From: Litoribrevibacter sp041590855
Lineage (GTDB): Bacteria > Pseudomonadota > Gammaproteobacteria > Pseudomonadales > Litoribrevibacteraceae
Assembly: GCA_041590855.1 (NCBI GenBank)
Contig: JBFHTA010000011.1
Location: forward strand, 1 to 30,254
DNA: 30,254 nucleotides
Direction: 5' to 3'
How positions within the stretch are numbered: the stretch's first letter is position 1; each line of letters opens with the position of its first letter. Of the stretch, positions 25,542 through 30,254 are shown piece after piece. The notes below the pieces were generated by a model, which ran no database searches, was not told the DNA's origin, and saw only the letters and a list, made by a program, of their open reading frames with translations. A program made the translations under genes and the position numbers.

Positions 25542-26417
25542 TCAAACCAGGTGTTGTCCTGCAAACTTGTTCAATCTGGCATCGGTAGAAACATGAAAAG
25601 CACGTTTGGTTTGGCTAATTTCGCCATCCAGAATCTGAACCACGTAATCCAACGCATGTGTCGCAATGGCAAAGAACTCATGACTGGAATGAGGGTAACC
25701 TTTCAGATCCACCTGAAACTGCATTAAGGCTTCACGGATCGGATCAATAGCTTGCGCTATAGCGTCCACCTTATCCACTGTCAGGGATTGATCCAACGAA
25801 TAAAGGCGATTATCAATTTTTTCGCTCAACAACTGGAAGCGGATCAACTCCAGATAGCTTGCTTCCCCTCTGGCCAACGCCGACGCCCCCAAAGCACGCG
25901 ACTGACCGATGCATTCGGTGAGCACCAACAACTGACGCCATAACAACTGATCTCGTTCATGTTGCTTACTGTGTCCAAGATCCGAATTAATTGAAATGGT
26001 TTCCGAGAGATACATCAAGTTGTTAATCATGTGATTGTGTTGCTGAAAACTGTCTTCAGCCGGAACACTCACAGAGTGCCCTTTAAGACGGGACCAATGG
26101 TCAAAAAAGCTGTCCCAGCGCTCCGATAGCTTTCCAGTCAGCGTCATGTTGAGGCGCTCCACCAAAAAGGCTATCTCTCGTTGAACCCCCGCTAGCTTTT
26201 CTTGCAGGGCCTTATCACCAGAGATAATCCCCTGACTCAGCCCCCGATGCTGCTGCACACTACGAATCAGGCGGACAATCAGCTCATAGTGTTCCAGTGC
26301 CGTGCGTTGTGCCTGATACTTGGAACGAGAAGTCAGAAAATACAGTATCGTGATAAAACCAAGGCTCGTAGCACTCATCAGTAACAAGTACATGGCAATG
26401 TCATTCGTTGTAAACAT
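25542..26417 (-). CDS. NIT-like sensory membrane protein without output domain
   Basis: A 291-residue protein: one N-terminal membrane segment (8-30, AMYLLLMSATSLGFITILYF) followed by an all-helical domain (about 40-275). That domain carries LIRSVQQHRGLSQGIISGD (50-68), which matches the start of NIT/PilJ-type sensing helices (ERG-like turn after helix 1), and GQSRALGASALARGEAS (about 170-186), the second such helix turn. NIT domains sense nitrate/nitrite in some proteins; the ligand here is not known. No kinase, GGDEF or methyl-accepting domain follows, so it may signal through a partner. The ATG at 26417 has AGGAG 6 bases upstream; the longer frame from 26531 is not supported. It lies between the LOV enzyme (convergent) and the thiolase. 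The domain call rests on pattern by eye. Confidence 0.6.
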   Translation of the reverse strand: MFTTNDIAMYLLLMSATSLGFITILYFLTSRSKYQAQRTALEHYELIVRLIRSVQQHRGLSQGIISGDKALQEKLAGVQREIAFLVERLNMTLTGKLSERWDSFFDHWSRLKGHSVSVPAEDSFQQHNHMINNLMYLSETISINSDLGHSKQHERDQLLWRQLLVLTECIGQSRALGASALARGEASYLELIRFQLLSEKIDNRLYSLDQSLTVDKVDAIAQAIDPIREALMQFQVDLKGYPHSSHEFFAIATHALDYVVQILDGEISQTKRAFHVSTDARLNKFAGQHLV

Positions 26418-26537
26418 GGTCGGCTCCTGAATATGATGCACAACTAGAGCTATACCATATTCATGCCAATCACTAACATACTGATAAATAAGTACTATTT
26501 GATCAATACTTAGCCAAATTGAATAACACAAACAAAG

Positions 26538-26585
26538 AAAAACGCCCCAAAACTTATCTGAAATGATAGGTTTTAGGGCGTTTTT
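26538..26585 (-). terminator. Terminator of the thiolase gene
   Basis: A long hairpin: aaaaacgccc/gggcgttttt outside, aaaac/gtttt and tatc/gata inside, loop tgaaat. It carries a T run on either strand; it lies downstream of the thiolase stop on the minus strand and upstream of the NIT-like gene. Confidence 0.88.
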
Positions 26586-26602
26586 GAATTCAGGGCTTAG
26601 TT

Positions 26603-26632
26603 ACTAAGGAATTAGCTACTAAGGAATTAGCG
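26603..26632. repeat. Two 15-bp tandem repeats after the thiolase stop
   Basis: Actaaggaattagct (26603-26617) and actaaggaattagcg (26618-26632) are adjacent copies. On the minus strand each unit ends with TAG followed by the next, so stop codons recur in frame after the true stop. Confidence 0.85.
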
Positions 26633-26633
26633 A

Positions 26634-27815
26634 CTAGGGCGTTTCTACTGCCAAAGCCACACCCATTCCACCGCCGATGCACAAAGTTGCTAAACCTTTT
26701 GCTTCACCACGACGCTTCATTTCATGCAACAAGGTAACTAGTACACGACAACCGGAAGCACCAATCGGATGCCCCAACGCAATAGCGCCACCATTGACGT
26801 TAACGCGCTCCGCATCCCAGCCCAATGCTTTACCAACGGAAAGAGACTGAACAGCAAAAGCTTCATTGGCTTCAATCACATCCAGATCTTCAACCGACCA
26901 ACCTGCCTTTTCAAGACAACGCTGGGTTGCCGTCACAGGGCCAATCCCCATGATTTCAGGGCTAACACCAGAATTTGCGTAGCCTTTCACAACCGCTAAT
27001 GGTGTCAGACCCAAGGCATCTGCTTTTTCTTTGCTCATAACAACCACAGCGGCTGCGCCATCATTCAGGGAAGAAGCATTCGCTGCCGTTACAGTTCCGT
27101 CTTTTTTAAAGGCCGGACGCATACCCGCCAACTTCTCAACCGTCGTTCCCGGACGAGGATTCTCGTCTTTATCCACAACCAAAGGATCGCCCTTACGCTG
27201 AGGAATAGTCACAGGCACAATCTCATCAACAAACTTTCCTGCTTCCATCGCAGCACAGGCTTTTTGCTGTGACTCAGCCGCAAACTGATCCTGTGCTTCT
27301 CGGCTGATCTCGTATTTTTCTGCCAGGTTTTCAGCAGTAATACCCATGTGATAATCGTTGAAGGCATCCCACAGACCATCATTGATCATCGTATCCACCA
27401 TGTTCCAATGCCCCATACGCTGGCCATTACGTGAATTAGGCAATACGTGTGGCGCCTGACTCATGCTTTCCTGACCGCCGGCAATAATCACATCCGCATC
27501 ACCGCAACGAATTGCCTGAATCGCCATGTGAACCGCTTTCAGGCCGGAACCACACACCTTGTTGATAGTCAGTGCGGGCGTCGTATTCGGAAGACCGGCG
27601 TTGATGGAAGACTGACGAGCCGGGTTTTGACCACAACCAGCAGTCAGCACTTGCCCCATGATCACTTCATCGACCTGATCTCCGGCGATGCCTGCTTTTT
27701 CAAGCGCCGCTTTAATGACAGTTTCACCCAGTTTCACTGCAGGTAGGCCCGATAAACCACCGCCAAAGCTGCCAATGGCCGTACGAACAGCCGATACGAT
27801 TACCACATCTTTCAT
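26634..27815 (-). CDS. Acetyl-CoA C-acetyltransferase (thiolase II)
   Basis: A 393-residue biosynthetic-type thiolase that condenses two acetyl-CoA to acetoacetyl-CoA, or works in reverse. The acyl-binding Cys88 is in NKVCGSG; the catalytic triad is completed by His349 (GGAIALGHPIGASG, 342-355) and Cys379 (CIGGGMG). NEAFA (near 315) is also present. Length and start (MKDVVIVSAVRTAIGSFGG) match PhaA/AtoB enzymes. No phaB or phaC, and no other fatty-acid gene, is near, so its pathway (polyhydroxybutyrate, ketone or amino-acid degradation) cannot be told, and I give no symbol. GGGAG lies 7 bases before the ATG, a good ribosome site. The gene is single, with a terminator after it and the chemoreceptor's terminator before it. 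Confidence 0.95.
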   Translation of the reverse strand: MKDVVIVSAVRTAIGSFGGGLSGLPAVKLGETVIKAALEKAGIAGDQVDEVIMGQVLTAGCGQNPARQSSINAGLPNTTPALTINKVCGSGLKAVHMAIQAIRCGDADVIIAGGQESMSQAPHVLPNSRNGQRMGHWNMVDTMINDGLWDAFNDYHMGITAENLAEKYEISREAQDQFAAESQQKACAAMEAGKFVDEIVPVTIPQRKGDPLVVDKDENPRPGTTVEKLAGMRPAFKKDGTVTAANASSLNDGAAAVVVMSKEKADALGLTPLAVVKGYANSGVSPEIMGIGPVTATQRCLEKAGWSVEDLDVIEANEAFAVQSLSVGKALGWDAERVNVNGGAIALGHPIGASGCRVLVTLLHEMKRRGEAKGLATLCIGGGMGVALAVETP

Positions 27816-27872
27816 TTCTTATCTCCCACGCTTATCGCTTGCTTCCAGAAGAAAGCCCTCGAAGAGCTTCCA

Positions 27873-27910
27873 TAAAAAATGCCCACATTCTATGGGAATG
27901 CAGGCATTTA
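27873..27910 (-). terminator. Terminator of the chemoreceptor gene
   Basis: The outer stem aaatgcc/ggcattt encloses cattc/gaatg, and on the minus strand GGCATTTTTTATGG follows. It lies about 70 bases after the chemoreceptor stop. Confidence 0.75.
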
Positions 27911-27977
27911 TAAAGAGTCTTTTTCGACAATCAGCAAAAACCCTGTGTACAACAATCAATGAAGGTTCAAGAGCCGT

Positions 27978-29603
27978 CTATGTCCTTAAGCGATTCGCCA
28001 ACTGAATTTGCACTTTCTTCACATCGTCCAGACAATCAAGTGAATCTTCACCATGTGTCGCAAACTCGCTGGTTCGCACGGACAAGTCGGCAATCTCACG
28101 AACGTTGTTGGAAATCTCTTCGATCACTTGTGTTTGCTCTTCAGACGCTGCAGCAATCTGCATGTTCATATCATGAATCCGCATCACCTGACCATTGATT
28201 TTCTCCAGAGCTGAACCGGCTTCATTGACCTGAGACACCGAACTGGAAGTCCGTTCTGTACCATTCGACATCGCAGACACCGCTGCCTGAGCTCCTTTTT
28301 GAATGTTGTCGATGATGTCCTGAATTTCAGTGGTGGAGTCCTGGGTTTTCTGAGCCAGTGTCCGCACTTCATCGGCAACCACCGCAAAGCCTCGCCCTTG
28401 TTCACCGGCACGCGCAGCCTCAATAGCGGCGTTTAACGCCAACAGGTTAGTTTGCTCTGCAATGCCCTGAATCACACTCAATACCGTACCAATGTTTTGA
28501 GATTCCACTTCCAGCTTTTGAACCACATCGGCCGCATTGCCAATTTCCTCTGCCAATTGGTTAATGCCCACCACAGTTGACTGCATGATGCGCGTTCCGT
28601 TGGCAGAAATTTCGCGGGTATCTTCCACCGCCTCGGCAGCAGCAGTGGCGTTACTGGAAATTTCTTGTGAAGCAGTTGACATTTGATGAACTGCGGCAGC
28701 TACTGTATCTGAACAACTGCTTTGTTCAGCAGCCGCTTCCGAAACTTGTTGAGAAGCGATCTTGACCTCAGCAAAAGCTTTTTCAACACTCGCCACTGAA
28801 TTCTTCATAGAAGCTGCGACATCCAACAGATACTCTTGCAGGGTTCCTGCTGAACGAGCTAAACGACCAATTTCATCCTGGCTTCGTATTTTGCAGGTAA
28901 CAGTTAAATCCCCTTCTGCCAACGCGGAGAAATATTTCTCTAATTCACGGGTAGGTCGAATCAAGCCACGGTTAAAGCCAAAGATCAGCACCAATAGAAT
29001 GGCCACCGAAGCCACTAACAGAATACTAATAGAGGTAACAAAGGCCGCATCAGCCGAAGAATCCATTGCTGCACTTTCATCAGCGACCAGCTGCGAAATC
29101 AAATCCTGGGCTTCCACCAGCAATTTCGCAGGTGCCCGATCAATGCCTTTAACGGCTTTATCCCCTGCGGTGTGGTTATAACCGGATTGCTCAAAGGCTC
29201 TGAAACCCGCCTCATATTTAGGCATGGCTTCTTCATAGGCCTGATTAAACTGATTAACCAGCTTAAGCGCTTCTTTGTTTTTGAGGATCGTCTTCAGGTG
29301 AGCAGACAGTGCACGGATTTCATCTTGTTTCTTTTTAAAGCGGCCCCAGTACTTGTCACGCTGACCTGAATCCGCGCCGCGAATAAGTACGTTTTTCCAC
29401 TCTTGCACCTGTACTTTAAAGGCATAGTTCATCTTGGCAATGGTACGTTCAGAATCCACTGAAACATTCACCAAGGTTCGGTATCCGTTAACCGAACTAT
29501 CAATGTTGGACATACCCCATAAGGCAACCGCCAATGAGACAACAGTGCCCAAAAAGGTCACGGCAATTAACCGTGCGGATAGACTGCTTGTCAATAAGGA
29601 CAT
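27978..29603 (-). CDS. Methyl-accepting chemotaxis protein
   Basis: A 541-residue transmembrane chemoreceptor. TM1 is at about residues 10-31, a periplasmic four-helix-bundle-type sensor domain at 32-188 (SSVNGYRTLVNVSVDSERT and helices of similar length), TM2 at about 188-211, HAMP at 212-265 (RGLIRPTRELEKYFSALAEG), and a signalling domain thereafter. The tip carries EQTNLLALNAAIEAARAGE and GRGFAVVADEVR, which bind CheA and CheW. No C-terminal pentapeptide for CheR/CheB is seen. The sensed ligand is unknown. The best start is the ATG at 29603, with GAGG 10 bases upstream; the TTG at 29612 is too close to that site. It lies alone, away from che genes, next to signalling genes of c-di-GMP type. 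Function class is certain. Confidence 0.95.
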   Translation of the reverse strand: MSLLTSSLSARLIAVTFLGTVVSLAVALWGMSNIDSSVNGYRTLVNVSVDSERTIAKMNYAFKVQVQEWKNVLIRGADSGQRDKYWGRFKKKQDEIRALSAHLKTILKNKEALKLVNQFNQAYEEAMPKYEAGFRAFEQSGYNHTAGDKAVKGIDRAPAKLLVEAQDLISQLVADESAAMDSSADAAFVTSISILLVASVAILLVLIFGFNRGLIRPTRELEKYFSALAEGDLTVTCKIRSQDEIGRLARSAGTLQEYLLDVAASMKNSVASVEKAFAEVKIASQQVSEAAAEQSSCSDTVAAAVHQMSTASQEISSNATAAAEAVEDTREISANGTRIMQSTVVGINQLAEEIGNAADVVQKLEVESQNIGTVLSVIQGIAEQTNLLALNAAIEAARAGEQGRGFAVVADEVRTLAQKTQDSTTEIQDIIDNIQKGAQAAVSAMSNGTERTSSSVSQVNEAGSALEKINGQVMRIHDMNMQIAAASEEQTQVIEEISNNVREIADLSVRTSEFATHGEDSLDCLDDVKKVQIQLANRLRT

Positions 29604-29787
29604 TTTTTTCAAACCTCAAACATCAAGCTATGTAATACAACTTTAGTTCAGAGCGCGATGTTTGCTAGGGTTTTGGTAAAAAGATGATATGTTTAAAACG
29701 ACGAAAAATCGCCCCACACCATCGATTGCTAATTACCGCTTCCCCATTCCTTGCTGACAGCACAAAAAGCAAGTCTCCTAGGCCCGC

Positions 29788-30254
29788 TTAATGGCAAATA
29801 CAGTTCCTTCCTGATTCTTTTGCTCTGTAGAGGGCTTTATCGGCACTCTTCAGCACAACATTAGGGTCTTTATCATCCGGTGTGCGCTCCGCAACCCCGA
29901 TACTGATGGTCACGGAGACTTGTTCAGTGCTGTCGTCAGAAGCACGCTTGCGTTGCTTTTTGCCTTCACTGTGATCGGCGGGACGATCAGATCGGCGAAT
30001 GGTTAATAAATAGTTTTCGATTGAGGCTCGAACGGATTCCAGGTGCGCCAAGGTAAGCCCCAGTTTTTTACCCGGGAAAACAATCGCGAACTCTTCACCA
30101 CCATACCGGAACGGCTTACCACCTCCGGTAACTTCACCAATACGGGCGGCGACCATTTTAAGCACCTGATCACCAATATCATGACCGTAGGTATCGTTGA
30201 ATTTTTTAAAATGGTCCACATCCATCATCGCAATGGTGTACTTTCTGCCCAACC
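29788..30254 (-). CDS. GGDEF domain diguanylate cyclase, C-terminal part (cut by window edge)
   Basis: The frame is open to the window edge, so only the C-terminal 155 residues are seen. They contain AMMDVDHFKKFNDTYGHDIGD (metal/nucleotide region), GGEEF in FRYGGEEFAIVFPG, and ISIGVAE, so an active diguanylate cyclase is expected. No RxxD inhibitory site precedes the signature: the corresponding positions read GGGKPFRYGGEEF, so product inhibition is probably absent. A basic, charged insert of about 25 residues (RRSDRPADHSEGKKQRKRAS) lies between the second helix and the SIGV strand, where most GGDEF domains are short. The N-terminal sensory part is outside the window. The gene ends 185 bases before the chemoreceptor start on the same strand, so the two could be cotranscribed; no clear terminator lies between. 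Confidence 0.9.
   Translation of the reverse strand, partial: LGRKYTIAMMDVDHFKKFNDTYGHDIGDQVLKMVAARIGEVTGGGKPFRYGGEEFAIVFPGKKLGLTLAHLESVRASIENYLLTIRRSDRPADHSEGKKQRKRASDDSTEQVSVTISIGVAERTPDDKDPNVVLKSADKALYRAKESGRNCICH

Noticed and set aside
29604..29780. Sigma-28 (FliA) promoter before the chemoreceptor
   Set aside because: A TAAA at about the right distance is followed by TTGATG, which matches the -10 consensus GCCGATAA only partly.
1..30254. Integrated element, CRISPR array or defence island
   Set aside because: No integrase, transposase, tRNA end, attachment repeat or spacer array is visible, and gene content is that of a normal chromosome.

Overview
The window looks like chromosome of a free-living marine-type gammaproteobacterium (Oceanospirillales/Pseudomonadales-like). 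This is an inference from the gene types: bolA, trhO, the MNLILL-type RsmE paralogue, DUF3422, a large TSP3-repeat protein and many c-di-GMP signalling proteins. Species cannot be named from the sequence alone. No tRNA, rRNA, CRISPR array, transposase or phage module is visible. Base composition and coding style look uniform, so I see no clear transferred island.

Layout. Positions 1-433 hold the 5' part of a sulfotransferase gene that runs off the left edge. Next come a non-coding stretch with a 34-bp direct repeat, an SPFH/Band-7 membrane protein (minus), a small unknown protein (plus), a uracil-DNA-glycosylase family protein (minus) with a hexanucleotide microsatellite in its N-terminus, and a 767-residue membrane protein with two GIDE-like modules and a C-terminal LemA domain (plus). 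Then follow a two-TM small membrane protein, a FKBP-type lipoprotein isomerase (both minus), and a 721-residue secreted calcium-binding TSP3-repeat protein (plus).

The middle part is housekeeping: apt (plus), an unknown 180-residue protein (plus), then bolA-trhO-rsmE as a probable minus-strand operon, and an alpha/beta hydrolase (plus). An AzgA-type purine permease (minus) and a DUF3422 membrane protein (minus) follow a PAS-GGDEF protein.

The right half (15.5-30.3 kb) is rich in signal transduction: a PAS protein with a degenerate GGDEF domain, a GAF-GAF-HD-GYP phosphodiesterase, a LOV-PAS-PAS-GGDEF-EAL protein with a complete photoreceptor signature, a NIT-like membrane protein with no output domain, a methyl-accepting chemotaxis protein, and a diguanylate cyclase cut by the right edge. 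An acetyl-CoA acetyltransferase sits among them. Together the signalling genes suggest that light, small-molecule and redox or nitrogen cues converge on c-di-GMP and on motility. That joint role is inference.

Most genes are single transcription units separated by visible hairpin terminators. Several start codons were moved downstream of the longest possible start because a good Shine-Dalgarno sequence favours the internal one (SPFH, bolA, LOV protein, NIT-like protein, chemoreceptor).
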